Counted from the stretch's first letter, positions 54,623-63,141 are shown. The stretch is 64,000 nucleotides of DNA from a bacterium (GCA_024711295.1 JANJTB010000026.1:112808-176807), one strand, 5' to 3'. Notes: a model not told the origin generated them from the sequence alone. Translations and numbers: made by a program.

Positions 54623-54694
54623 GGTTTGACTTTGCGTACAAATTTTAAATTTAGAATTTTTGCAACTGAAATTTTAATCAATATTGGAATTTGT

Positions 54695-55564
54695 ATGAAA
54701 AAGGAAGTATTTAAAGCAGGACAACATACTGATTCTAAGGGCAATAAGAGGGCTTGGACTATTGCAGACTTAGACAAAATAGTAACCAATTTCAATGAAT
54801 CATTGAAAAAAGGTGAAGAGATTCCTGTAGTAATAGGACATCCGACAACCAACGCTCCGGCTTACGGTTGGGTAAAAACTCTTACCAGAGATGGTGAAAG
54901 CCTTTATGCTGAATTCAGAGATATGGATGATGCATTTGTTGACCTTGTAAAGCAAGGTAGATACAAGAACACATCAATCTCATTAGACAGCAATTTTGGG
55001 TTAAGGCACATAGGATTTTTAGGTGCTACAGCTCCCGCCGTAAAGGGATTGAAACAGGTAGAGTTCAGCAATCCTGAGACTTTTACTCTTATCGAATATG
55101 CCGAACAGCCACCGGCACAGCAAGACCCAGCACAAAAGACAACAAAAGAGATAGACCTGGATGCATTGTTGAAAGCAATCCGCACCAGTCTTTCAGCTGA
55201 GGTTGCTGCCAAAGTGGAGAGTATCATTAAAAATGCAACAAACAATTTTTCACAAAAGGACACAGAGATGGAGAAAAGAATCGAATTTCTGGAAAAGCAG
55301 AACAGAGATTTGCAGTATGAAAATTATTTCAACTCCAAAGTAACGGCTGGTGAGCTTATTCCGGCACAGAAAGAGAGCTTCAGAAAAGTTTATGACGGCA
55401 TAATGACCAACATGGAATTTTCAGAAGACAGATTGACAGTTCTTAACGGCTTTATTTCACAATTCCCGAAGCATAACTTAACTCAAGAATTTGCTTCATC
55501 GGGAGTAGATAAAACCGTGACAGACGAGATTCAAGAAATTGTTAAATCAACATTTGGAGCTTAA
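54695..55564 (+). CDS. Phage head maturation protease with scaffold domain (Mu gpI-like)
   Basis: The 289-residue protein has an N-terminal part (FKAGQHTDSKGNKRAWTIADLDKIVTNFN, VVIGHPTTNAPAYGWVKTL, TSISLDSNFGLRHIGFLGATAPAVKGL) matching Mu gpI proteases. The C-terminal 120 residues form a scaffold-like coiled coil (EMEKRIEFLEKQNRDLQYENYF). One polypeptide therefore supplies both protease and scaffold before capsid assembly. I start at the ATG 54695 because the upstream open part is the operator array. Confidence 0.87.
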   Translation: MKKEVFKAGQHTDSKGNKRAWTIADLDKIVTNFNESLKKGEEIPVVIGHPTTNAPAYGWVKTLTRDGESLYAEFRDMDDAFVDLVKQGRYKNTSISLDSNFGLRHIGFLGATAPAVKGLKQVEFSNPETFTLIEYAEQPPAQQDPAQKTTKEIDLDALLKAIRTSLSAEVAAKVESIIKNATNNFSQKDTEMEKRIEFLEKQNRDLQYENYFNSKVTAGELIPAQKESFRKVYDGIMTNMEFSEDRLTVLNGFISQFPKHNLTQEFASSGVDKTVTDEIQEIVKSTFGA

Positions 55565-55567
55565 AAA

Positions 55568-55933
55568 ATGGAAGTGAATTTAGGAATCAATATGGGCGAA
55601 ACCCTTACTGCGATAAACAACATTTTCGCTGCAATACCAAATTTGGACATGAATACTGTGGTTTCTGTTTCAGGCAGCGATGACTGGATTCTGTCACGAG
55701 GTGCATTGATTAAAAAGGATACAGGTCAGGAGTATGTACCTATCGTAGATAAAAGCGAACTCGACATTGACGACCCTGTTGGTGTTGCACTTGCAGAAGT
55801 CAAGCTTAAAACAACAGGTGTGAAAGTGCCTATTGCGACAATCGGCAAATTCATAAAAGAGGCTTTGACGCCTGACGACGTGCCTGTAGGTGTCTACGGC
55901 AATATTATTATCGAAAGTCAAACTAATTTATAG
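55568..55933 (+). CDS. Phage structural protein, possible capsid decoration protein
   Basis: The 121-residue protein lies between protease/scaffold and the major capsid gene, the usual slot of decoration proteins. It has a beta-rich C-terminal part (EVKLKTTGVKVPIATIGKFIKEAL, VYGNIIIESQTN). Similarity is not recognised, so the role rests on position. TTTGGAG precedes the ATG. Confidence 0.55.
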   Translation: MEVNLGINMGETLTAINNIFAAIPNLDMNTVVSVSGSDDWILSRGALIKKDTGQEYVPIVDKSELDIDDPVGVALAEVKLKTTGVKVPIATIGKFIKEALTPDDVPVGVYGNIIIESQTNL

Positions 55934-55944
55934 GATAAATCACA

Positions 55945-57000
55945 ATGGCAGATTTCAATAATTACAAACATCTTACTCAAGCGGTCAATTTGATACCGCC
56001 TCAGGATAACTTTTTCAGCAAGAATTTCTTCAAGAAAAGAGAAGTCAGCTACGCTGATAAAGTCGTGATAGGTAAAGAGGCTTTAGCACCGTCTGGTGTT
56101 GCAAGATTTAAGAACAAAGAGCACTCAGCAGCTATTTTGACGAAGCTCGGTGGTGAGACTTTAAATTTTGTACTTGCAGAAACACATGAGAAGTACATCT
56201 TTAGTGCTGACGAGTTCGCGAATATGAAGACTTTGGGCTCAGGACTTATTAACGGAGCTTCAAGTGACAGGCTTGCAGAGTGGAATAAGTTTGTATTAAA
56301 ACATGCAGGACTTTTGAAAGAGAGAGTTGAGCGTAGATTTGAAATGCTCTGTGCACAGGCAATTTCAACAGGTGAGATAAGTGTAACAGAAAATGGCATC
56401 ACTTACTCTGCAGACTTTGGGTTCGAAGAGAATAAGCACTATTATGATGTAGCCGGTGTCTACTTTAGCGTGACTACAAAAGACCCCCTTGCATCTATTC
56501 GTAACTGGATTAAATCCGTTAAGCGAAAATCAGGACTTAACGACATAGTTGTAATTATGGGTGAAAGTGCTGCTGACGCTTATATGGCTCATGAGAAAGT
56601 AACTAATTCACTTAACTTACTCAATTATCCAGTCGGTCAATTAAAACCATTCCAGTCAATTTCAGGCTTTGGTGGTGACATGATTCACATGTTACCTGGT
56701 GGATGGCCAATTTACGAATACAAGAATGTATATGTAGATGCTGAAGCTGTTGTTACTGATATGGTTGATCCTAAGGTTGTGATTGTGGCTGCTTTAAGTG
56801 GCGACTACAGAAAATACGCAGGTGTCATTAACAAGTTCAAACCAAATTCAACAGACATAGACCAGAGTGCTGTTGAGATGTTGTCAGAACTACGTCAGAA
56901 CGAAGACAGGACAGAAGCATACATCAGCTTAAGAGCTAAGTTATTGCCAGTAATTCTTAATCCTGATTCAATCGAAGTACATAAGGTATTGGCAGGCTAA
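55945..57000 (+). CDS. Major capsid protein (phage cap E family)
   Basis: The 351-residue protein looks like a lambda gpE/HK97-fold capsid protein. It has an N-terminal SKNFFKKREVSYADKVVIGKEALAPSGVARF, a central KERVERRFEMLCAQAISTGEISV and a C-terminal SLRAKLLPVILNPDSIEVHKV typical of family E coat proteins. It is flanked by the protease/scaffold and gp36 genes. Its stop shares one base with the next ATG. Confidence 0.88.
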   Translation: MADFNNYKHLTQAVNLIPPQDNFFSKNFFKKREVSYADKVVIGKEALAPSGVARFKNKEHSAAILTKLGGETLNFVLAETHEKYIFSADEFANMKTLGSGLINGASSDRLAEWNKFVLKHAGLLKERVERRFEMLCAQAISTGEISVTENGITYSADFGFEENKHYYDVAGVYFSVTTKDPLASIRNWIKSVKRKSGLNDIVVIMGESAADAYMAHEKVTNSLNLLNYPVGQLKPFQSISGFGGDMIHMLPGGWPIYEYKNVYVDAEAVVTDMVDPKVVIVAALSGDYRKYAGVINKFKPNSTDIDQSAVEMLSELRQNEDRTEAYISLRAKLLPVILNPDSIEVHKVLAG

Positions 57001-57404
57001 TGTATTGCACAGCAAACGATATAATCAATGAATTGACTGAAAGAATTGCAGCTCAGCTTACCAATTCGATAGACCCTGATATTGATGTTATCAATACCAG
57101 GATTCTTGAAGCTGACGGTTATATCAATACTTATCTCGTGGGGGCTTATGAGTTACCGCTCCGCAGCTCCCACGAATATATCAAGGGTATTGCTATTGAC
57201 TATGTTAAGTATCTTATGAAGAAAGGTAGAGTTAGCATAGGTGCACTTGACGAACTAATCAAATCTATTGATGAGCGTTTGCAAAATATTGTTGACGGGA
57301 AATATTATCTTGCTGGCGAGACTGTGAAAAATCCTTACATCACGGTAGTAAAGCACCCCTCAATTATTCCTGATAAGGTTTGGAGTGGTTATGGAACCAT
57401 TTGA
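57000..57404 (+). CDS. Mu gp36-like head completion protein (DUF1320)
   Basis: The 134-residue protein has MYCTANDIINELTERIAAQLT, RILEADGYINTYLVGAYELPL and DYVKYLMKKGRVS, the DUF1320 pattern. These proteins form part of the neck or head completion set after the capsid. The gene is coupled to the capsid gene by a TAATG overlap. Confidence 0.88.
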   Translation: MYCTANDIINELTERIAAQLTNSIDPDIDVINTRILEADGYINTYLVGAYELPLRSSHEYIKGIAIDYVKYLMKKGRVSIGALDELIKSIDERLQNIVDGKYYLAGETVKNPYITVVKHPSIIPDKVWSGYGTI

Positions 57405-57795
57405 AATTGTTGAGGATTTGGTACAGGCATTAAGCAATGAATTTACGGACATGCTTGTAGAGAGCTTTCCGGACCAGATAGATGAAAATTATGAGTTACT
57501 TCATTCTAATGGTGCTATCTTAGTGCGTTGGAACGGTCAGAGTGTCAGCAACAGGGATTTGGCAATGCAGACACTCGTTGACAATATTGAAATAGCAGTT
57601 CTTTCAAGGACATTGAAAGATGACAATACCGGTATTTACAGAATATTCTCAAGGTTAAAATCAGTAATAAACAGTATATTTTACTGTGGGATGAAGTATC
57701 AATTTATTTCATTCGACCAGGTTGGTTATTACATTCAACAACATGTCTGGCATTACTCGGGCAGAGTTATGCTTATTTCATTCGAAAATGTATAG
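57391..57795 (+). CDS. Mu gp37-like protein (DUF1834)
   Basis: The 134-residue protein has a central ILVRWNGQSVSNRDLAMQTLVDNIEIAVLSR typical of gp37 neck/tail-terminator proteins, followed by IFYCGMKYQFISFDQV. The ATG at 57391 has GGAG 5 bases upstream and overlaps gp36 by 14 bases. It likely contributes to the head-tail joint. Confidence 0.78.
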   Translation: MEPFEIVEDLVQALSNEFTDMLVESFPDQIDENYELLHSNGAILVRWNGQSVSNRDLAMQTLVDNIEIAVLSRTLKDDNTGIYRIFSRLKSVINSIFYCGMKYQFISFDQVGYYIQQHVWHYSGRVMLISFENV

Positions 57796-57801
57796 GTGAC
57801 T

Positions 57802-58146
57802 ATGAGCTTTGACAACGGCACATGGTGGATTTTAGCAGGTGCAATAACCATAATGGTTACGATAATTGGAATACTGATAGGTTTAATAATGAGAAGTATG
57901 GTATTCAATCCTATAAAGCAGCTGAGTGATTCCATAAACAAACTGATTGAACAGATAAACACATTGAACACATTTATTGAACTTCAGAAAAAAGAGAACG
58001 ATGACCACAAAGAAGATATGAATGATATTTATGAAGAACTTGACAAACATCATAAAAAGCTTGAATCACATGACGCAGCAATCAATGTATTGAAGCAAGA
58101 TTTTAGAACATTAAACAAAAGGCGTTCTTATGAGCAGCAAGATTAA
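57802..58146 (+). CDS. Membrane-anchored coiled-coil phage protein
   Basis: The 114-residue protein has one N-terminal helix (WWILAGAITIMVTIIGILIGLIMRSM) followed by a long coiled coil (LSDSINKLIEQINTLNTFIELQ to LESHDAAINVLKQDFRTLN). The layout resembles DUF2730-type or hemolysin-XhlA-like lysis accessory proteins that sit beside holins. It overlaps the holin-like gene by 17 bases. Confidence 0.65.
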   Translation: MSFDNGTWWILAGAITIMVTIIGILIGLIMRSMVFNPIKQLSDSINKLIEQINTLNTFIELQKKENDDHKEDMNDIYEELDKHHKKLESHDAAINVLKQDFRTLNKRRSYEQQD

Positions 58147-58486
58147 ACAAATACTCGACTTCGTAAGCAGAAATGCTACGTGGATTTTAGGGATACTGAT
58201 ACCCTTATATTTTTTGGGTTTTCAGATTCAATTCGTGAACACTCTGGCACTTATCACAGCAGCAATATGTTTTCTCACAGGGCTTTCAGGTATAATATTA
58301 TATGCTTTCACTAATATAAAGTTCGGGAAGCATCTCGCAGAAGGTGATGATGGTAAGATGAACAGTGTCGAAAGACATGCAGTAATGGACTTAGCAGGTA
58401 AGATTTTTCAAGGTGTATTAATATCAGGTGCAGTAATATGGGGTATTATCTATTTATCGCAGTTCTCTGGCTCAGTTGTTCCTTAG
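58130..58486 (+). CDS. Holin-like membrane protein
   Basis: The 118-residue protein has three hydrophobic segments (WILGILIPLYFLGF, LALITAAICFLTGLSGIILYAF, GVLISGAVIWGIIYLSQF) and a basic N-terminus. Size, topology and position just before the CHAP lysin fit a phage holin, which opens the inner membrane at lysis. The last 49 bases overlap the lysin gene. Confidence 0.68.
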   Translation: MSSKIKQILDFVSRNATWILGILIPLYFLGFQIQFVNTLALITAAICFLTGLSGIILYAFTNIKFGKHLAEGDDGKMNSVERHAVMDLAGKIFQGVLISGAVIWGIIYLSQFSGSVVP

Positions 58487-58998
58487 TAAGCAAAGCACAG
58501 ACCACTTATGAGCTACCGGCTACAAAGGAAGCTCTTGAAAAGTCAAGAGCAGTCTTATATGATTGTGTAGGTATCAGGGAAGTCGGAGGCAATAACAGAG
58601 GTAAGGACATTGACAGAATACTCTCCCCTCTCGGTTTGAGAGGTGTAGCGTGGTGTCAGGCACTTCAGTATTACTGTTTTTATGTTACAGGTGAAGCAAT
58701 ACCTATCAAAAAGACAGCAGGAAGTCAGGACTGCTTTAATGACGCCAAGAAACGAGGCAAGCCTCTGCCCTATCGAATAAGAATTGATGCTTTGTTGTTT
58801 TGGAGAGTAGTAAACGGTTGGCAGGGACATTCAGCGAGAGTAGTAAAAGTGATGAAGATGGGCTGGGTTGAGACCATCGAAGGCAATACAGGAAATGGCA
58901 ATCAGCGGGACGGTGATGGAGTTTACAGGAAGAAAAGACATCTTTACAATCCTGTCGGTAGGTTAAGGGTAAGCGGCTCGATAGTGTTCAAAACATAG
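58438..58998 (+). CDS. CHAP-domain endolysin with N-terminal signal
   Basis: The 186-residue protein has a hydrophobic start (YYLFIAVLWLSCSLVSKAQ) that looks like a cleavable signal, so export may not need the holin. The catalytic layout is that of CHAP amidases/peptidases: Cys in GVAWCQALQYYCF, His in GHSARVVKV, and IEGNTGNGNQRDGDGVYRKKR. It cuts peptidoglycan during lysis. It overlaps the holin gene. Confidence 0.82.
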   Translation: MGYYLFIAVLWLSCSLVSKAQTTYELPATKEALEKSRAVLYDCVGIREVGGNNRGKDIDRILSPLGLRGVAWCQALQYYCFYVTGEAIPIKKTAGSQDCFNDAKKRGKPLPYRIRIDALLFWRVVNGWQGHSARVVKVMKMGWVETIEGNTGNGNQRDGDGVYRKKRHLYNPVGRLRVSGSIVFKT

Positions 58999-59004
58999 CT
59001 TTAT

Positions 59005-59075
59005 GCAGGTGTAATTTAAGGATAGAATATCGGATTTCCATTCCGAAGGCACAGGTTCAAATCCTGTCACCTGCT
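59005..59075 (+). tRNA. tRNA-Gly (anticodon UCC), phage-encoded
   Basis: The 71 bases fold as a cloverleaf. The acceptor arms are GCAGGTG (59005-59011) and CACCTGC (59068-59074), with discriminator T. The anticodon stem is TCGGA/TCCGA with loop TTTCCAT giving anticodon TCC. The T-arm is ACAGG-TTCAAAT-CCTGT. The D-arm is weak (ATTT with GAAT) but has the conserved GG in its loop. U73 and the first base pairs match bacterial tRNA-Gly. CCA is not encoded (TCAAA follows). It lies between the lysin and spanin genes. Confidence 0.87.
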
Positions 59076-59099
59076 CAAATCATAAACAGTGAGGGTTTT

Positions 59100-59348
59100 A
59101 TGAAAGTAACCTTTCAAAAGAAAAATCTTAGAATGACATTAAACTGCAATTTAATGTCAATAGTGGAAGAAGGCAAGACACAAAGGATTGACTTTAACAC
59201 TTCAGACACAGGTATGGTAAGTGAGTTTTATGATGAGATTAAGAGAGTTGACAAAATCATTATTGATAATGATGTAGCAGTAAAAGTTAATAAAACAAAA
59301 ATTGAGCAACATGAAGACTATTTTATTATTCGTATTAATTACAATTAG
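59100..59348 (+). CDS. Small phage protein of unknown function
   Basis: The 82-residue protein is strand-rich at the start (MKVTFQKKNLRMTLNCNLMSIVEEG) and then mixed. No motif is recognised. It overlaps the spanin-like gene by 38 bases and follows the tRNA by 24 bases. Confidence 0.55.
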   Translation: MKVTFQKKNLRMTLNCNLMSIVEEGKTQRIDFNTSDTGMVSEFYDEIKRVDKIIIDNDVAVKVNKTKIEQHEDYFIIRINYN

Positions 59349-59709
59349 TGTCGCCTGCTGTCCTAAAGTAAGCAGAGAGACTTTTATCCGTGACACAACT
59401 TATGTGAAAGTCCCTGAGATTATTCAGGGTACAGGCACACCTCAGATTGTGACCGACACACTTGTAGAGTACATAAAAGTCAAGGGTATTGACACAATAG
59501 TCAAGTTTCAATACTTACCCTCAAAGAGAATTGTGGAGTATGTTATTAAACCGGACACAGTAAGATTTAATGTTCGGGACACACTCTATAACACTAAGGT
59601 GGAAGAGAAAGTTATCGAAACCCCTTTTATGAGTAAGGTTGGGCTTGTGCTTTTAGGTGCAGTTCTGACATTCTTAGCAATAGTACTTTACAGGGAGTCT
59701 AAGAAATGA
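59311..59709 (+). CDS. Unimolecular spanin-like lipoprotein
   Basis: The 132-residue protein has a lipoprotein signal (MKTILLFVLITISVAC with lipobox Cys16) at one end and a membrane helix (KVGLVLLGAVLTFLAIVLY) at the other. A beta-rich linker connects them. An outer-membrane lipid anchor at the N-terminus plus an inner-membrane helix at the C-terminus is the u-spanin topology of phage T1 gp11, which fuses the two membranes in the last lysis step. It follows the holin and lysin genes. The ATG is at 59311; an upstream TTG is unlikely. Confidence 0.75.
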   Translation: MKTILLFVLITISVACCPKVSRETFIRDTTYVKVPEIIQGTGTPQIVTDTLVEYIKVKGIDTIVKFQYLPSKRIVEYVIKPDTVRFNVRDTLYNTKVEEKVIETPFMSKVGLVLLGAVLTFLAIVLYRESKK

Positions 59710-60053
59710 TAAACGGCTTTTATAGAGGGAATACTTTCAAACTTCCGGTAAGCTTCACATTTGAAGATGAAAATTCGGTGGTACAATCCATTCCGATTGA
59801 CAATGCCACAGTATATTTTACTATGAAGAAAAAACTTACTCAGCAAAACTATGACATATACAAAGAAATAACTGAGCATACGAACCCAAGTCAAGGCGAA
59901 ACGGAAATCATACTACTTCCGGAGGAGACTATGGTTGAGCCAGGAGTATATTTTTGGGACATTACAGTAAAATTTACAGATACAGACATTCATACTTTTA
60001 TTTCAGGTGAGCTTACTGTTAAATTGGGAACTACCAATGTCAATACAAATTAA
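59706..60053 (+). CDS. Baseplate or tail structural protein (BppU-N-like)
   Basis: The 115-residue beta-rich protein has the pattern YRGNTFKLPVSFTFEDENSVVQSIPIDNATVYFTMKKK and VEPGVYFWDITVKFTD, as in N-terminal domains of phage baseplate upper proteins. It overlaps the spanin gene by 4 bases. The role is inferred from fold pattern and context. Confidence 0.6.
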   Translation: MINGFYRGNTFKLPVSFTFEDENSVVQSIPIDNATVYFTMKKKLTQQNYDIYKEITEHTNPSQGETEIILLPEETMVEPGVYFWDITVKFTDTDIHTFISGELTVKLGTTNVNTN

Positions 60054-60276
60054 TGTCAAGCAGCCAAAATATGAGATAGCTTCAAAGAGAGATAAGCTTG
60101 ATGTTAAGTTTAGAGGCGAAGTCAAGCATACTCAGATTCAATTCACTTGGGCAGATGTTCCTGAGACACGAAACAGCCCTGGGATACCTGGACAGATGTC
60201 AATGGATGATGACAATGTATATATTTGTTACGCACCAGATAAATGGGGCAAAATGTTAATAATGAAAGGATGGTAA
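60037..60276 (+). CDS. Small tail protein with the same C-terminal motif as the following fibre protein
   Basis: The 79-residue protein ends SPGIPGQMSMDDDNVYICYAPDKWGKMLI. A similar ending (TAGQIAYDNDYLYICVATNTWKRM) closes the next gene, so the two share a small C-terminal fibre domain. Its start overlaps the previous gene by 17 bases. Confidence 0.6.
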   Translation: MSIQINVKQPKYEIASKRDKLDVKFRGEVKHTQIQFTWADVPETRNSPGIPGQMSMDDDNVYICYAPDKWGKMLIMKGW

Positions 60277-60280
60277 AAAA

Positions 60281-61171
60281 ATGGCATTACACGATATTCA
60301 GCTAATTCAGGAAGTCGCAGGACCTGACTTCGTATATAGAGTCCTTGGCAGTGTTGCTTCGGGAAAAGTCTTTATTATCAATGGTAGCAACCTGCCCGAG
60401 CTCAAAGCACTTGAGACAAGTGATATTACGGGACTTATCACAGCCCTTGCAAACAAGCTTGAAACATCAGAAAAAGGTGCATCGAATGGTTTGGCAACAT
60501 TGGACGGATCAGGGAAAGTTCCGTCAAGTCAGCTCCCTTCATCGATTGCCGGTTCAGTAGCATATCAGGGTTCATGGAATGCAAATACCAATACACCGAC
60601 AATTCCTGCTGCAAGTTCGACATATAAAGGACATTATTATGTGGTATCTGTTGAGGGTGCTACAAATGTTGATGGTATTACTGACTGGAAAGTTGGTGAC
60701 TGGATTATATGTAATGGTACTGTTTGGGAGAAAGTTGACAATACCGATGCAGTTACATCAGTAGCAGGCAGGACGGGAGCTATTGTACTGGCAGCCGGAG
60801 ATATTGCTTCGGGCACTCTTGCAGTAAACCGAGGCGGTACAGGATTAGCATCATGGACTGCAAACAGGTTAGTTGCATCGACAGGAGCAACAACATTAGC
60901 GAACTTGGCAGCAATTACGGCAGCAAGAGCTCTTATTTCGGACGCCAACGGATTACCTGCTCACTCGTCAGTTACAAGCACAGAATTAGGTTATTTGAGC
61001 GGGGTGACATCTGCAATACAGACACAGCTTAATGGTAAGATGGTGTGGGCTTCCCCACCTGCAAGTGCTACTGCGTCAGGAACAGCAGGTCAGATTGCTT
61101 ATGATAACGATTATCTATACATCTGTGTAGCGACAAATACCTGGAAACGAATGCCATTAGCAACGTGGTAA
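60281..61171 (+). CDS. Tail fibre protein
   Basis: The 296-residue protein is low in Cys and rich in Ala, Thr, Ser and Gly. It has typical fibre segments: LATLDGSGKVPSSQLPSSIAG, VTSVAGRTGAIVLAAGDI, GTLAVNRGGTGLASWTANRL and STELGYLSGVTSAIQTQLNGK. These occur widely in trimeric tail fibres that bind the host surface. The C-terminal 38 residues repeat the motif of the preceding protein. Confidence 0.82.
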   Translation: MALHDIQLIQEVAGPDFVYRVLGSVASGKVFIINGSNLPELKALETSDITGLITALANKLETSEKGASNGLATLDGSGKVPSSQLPSSIAGSVAYQGSWNANTNTPTIPAASSTYKGHYYVVSVEGATNVDGITDWKVGDWIICNGTVWEKVDNTDAVTSVAGRTGAIVLAAGDIASGTLAVNRGGTGLASWTANRLVASTGATTLANLAAITAARALISDANGLPAHSSVTSTELGYLSGVTSAIQTQLNGKMVWASPPASATASGTAGQIAYDNDYLYICVATNTWKRMPLATW

Positions 61172-61175
61172 ACTG

Positions 61176-61613
61176 ATGGCAGCAGGCGATTACATATTGC
61201 ACAAGATGAACTCTTCGTCTGATTGGGAGGAGAAGACTGTTTTAGCTGAAAGTGGCAAGTTTTTAGCTTTTAACTCCAACCTTGACCCTGTAATGCAAAC
61301 TCCAGGCGGAGGCTTTAGTGTTGCTACAAAGACGACACTTACCATAGACGTAAGCGAAGCGTCGTATTTTGTAGTTACTATAAGTGCCAACTCTGGCTTT
61401 ACGCTGTCAAACGTAGGTACAGGTCTGTGGACATTTCTGATTAAGAATAGTGGAGCTACATCAATAGATATCTCTATTCCAACAACAGCAAACAATGTAT
61501 ATCCACAATCAACAGTTACAATTCCTGCAGGCAAGAGGGTTGAAATATCGTTGGTTAGTAACGGTACTTTGAGGATATGGTCTGTTGGTAATACCTTGAC
61601 GGATGGTGCATAA
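61176..61613 (+). CDS. Tail-associated protein of unknown function
   Basis: The 145-residue beta-rich protein (FVVTISANSGFTLSNVGTGLWTFLIKNSGATSIDISIP, VTIPAGKRVEISLVSNG) looks like a small jelly-roll or receptor-binding module. It has no signal peptide. It starts 4 bases after the fibre gene and overlaps the next gene by one base, so it is part of the tail/fibre cluster. Confidence 0.6.
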   Translation: MAAGDYILHKMNSSSDWEEKTVLAESGKFLAFNSNLDPVMQTPGGGFSVATKTTLTIDVSEASYFVVTISANSGFTLSNVGTGLWTFLIKNSGATSIDISIPTTANNVYPQSTVTIPAGKRVEISLVSNGTLRIWSVGNTLTDGA

Positions 61614-62566
61614 TGCTGGCAAGAAGAAGATTTCATAATAGAACATCATTAGAGTCAGCTGATAAGTTGTTTGTTGCAGGCAGGTACTTAAACGGCACTA
61701 CCCCGAACAGGACTCACTTATTGAGATACAATATATCGGACTGGTCTTTGGATACTTCAATCCAATATGGTTCTGAGGCGAACTATGCGTATTCTATTGC
61801 AGATGATTCTTCAAAAGTTTATGTTGGAACGAATGTTACAGATTTTGTCAGAACTATTTTGAAGTCAGACTTTTCTCAAGGCTCTATTGCGGCAAATACT
61901 AATTTTGGTTACAGAGTTGCTGTGGACGACAATTATATTTACACCGCTTATTCAAGCTATGTTTATGTTTATAACAAGTCAACAGGAGCATTTGTTACGA
62001 GCCTGATAGCAGCAGACTACAGTCTTGGAAGTTCATACTCTCTCTGTGTGGATGACAGCTATGTATATGTAGGAGGTGCATTTGGACAGAGATTTACAGT
62101 ATTTAGGAAGTCTGATTGGGCAGAAATAACAGGCACACCAACATTCAATAATCGAGTAAATGCAATAGCCTCTGACGGTACTTATGTTTATATCGGTGGT
62201 CAGTTTACGGGCGGTTTTAAGGTTATGAATAGAAGCACTATGACGTTGCTGACTACTTCGATATCTATTGCAACGGTAAATGGTATTGCTATAGACAATG
62301 ACAGGGTATATCTTACAGGAAGCTTTACCGGAACAAATAGGTCACGTGTGGCGGTGCTTAGTAAGTCTGATTTTAATACTGTGATTACAAATGTGACAGG
62401 TCTTTCGACGACAGGTGTTGGCATTGATGTCTGCGACAGATATCTTTACCTGGCAACAGCGGGATCTATTGTTGTCAAAGACAAAAACAGTCTGCATGAG
62501 AACGTGACTACAATCACTTTAAGTGGTTCTCCGGAAATTAATTTTATCAAGGCGGTCTCGGTATGA
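61613..62566 (+). CDS. Beta-propeller-like tail protein
   Basis: The 317-residue protein has six or seven repeats of the form DDNYIYTAYSSYVYVYNKSTGAFVTSL and DDSYVYVGGAFGQRFTVFRKSDW, which suggests a propeller. In a fibre cluster this is a plausible receptor-binding or accessory tip. No catalytic motif is seen. It overlaps both neighbours by 1 to 4 bases. Confidence 0.65.
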   Translation: MLARRRFHNRTSLESADKLFVAGRYLNGTTPNRTHLLRYNISDWSLDTSIQYGSEANYAYSIADDSSKVYVGTNVTDFVRTILKSDFSQGSIAANTNFGYRVAVDDNYIYTAYSSYVYVYNKSTGAFVTSLIAADYSLGSSYSLCVDDSYVYVGGAFGQRFTVFRKSDWAEITGTPTFNNRVNAIASDGTYVYIGGQFTGGFKVMNRSTMTLLTTSISIATVNGIAIDNDRVYLTGSFTGTNRSRVAVLSKSDFNTVITNVTGLSTTGVGIDVCDRYLYLATAGSIVVKDKNSLHENVTTITLSGSPEINFIKAVSV

Positions 62567-63111
62567 GCAAGAAACTTGTAATATTTAATGAGACAAGCAA
62601 GACAAAGGACCTGCTTAATATTGTATCGGGTAGTAATATCAATATTGACATTGATGATGAAGATATAACTTTCAATGCCATGATGGAAGCTGATACTTAC
62701 TATAAATTTGAAGTACCATTTACAAGGGTTTCTGCTAACGAAATTGTTTATGAGACAACACAAATTCCTGAAGGCATATACGAGGTAAATGTATTCGTTG
62801 GAATAAGAGAAGTTGATATCTCTGAATCAGAGGTAAATGTCGGTATAATACAGCAGTTAGAGATTTGGGATGAGACACCTGGAATAAGCAATTATATCAT
62901 TTTGGGAGCAAGTCACATTTTGAACTATACCGGTACTGCAGAAGGTGAATATAAACTTATCAACAGACATCTGCAAGGAAGTGCTATAATCACTACAAGG
63001 AATGACCCAGAGAACAAATTTAAGATTAAAGTAACATTACCAAACCACACATTAACAGGTTTTGGAGAAGTTACAGGTGGCTATATACACGCGAAGAAAT
63101 TAATTAACTAA
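62563..63111 (+). CDS. Phage structural protein of unknown function
   Basis: The 182-residue beta-rich protein has VIFNETSKTKDLLNIVSGSNINIDIDDED at the start and ANEIVYETTQIPEGIYEVNVFVGIREVDIS in the middle, perhaps a carbohydrate-binding or baseplate module. It overlaps the propeller gene by 4 bases. No family is recognised. Confidence 0.55.
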   Translation: MSKKLVIFNETSKTKDLLNIVSGSNINIDIDDEDITFNAMMEADTYYKFEVPFTRVSANEIVYETTQIPEGIYEVNVFVGIREVDISESEVNVGIIQQLEIWDETPGISNYIILGASHILNYTGTAEGEYKLINRHLQGSAIITTRNDPENKFKIKVTLPNHTLTGFGEVTGGYIHAKKLIN

Positions 63112-63141
63112 CTTTTTTTTAAAATATAGGGAGACTATATA

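Noticed and set aside
54490..54694. Open frames that extend the ParB-fold gene and the protease gene across the intergenic region
   Set aside because: In both directions the extensions encode Thr/Val/Cys-rich repeats generated by the TGACGGTA array, so the region is regulatory and internal ATGs are the starts.
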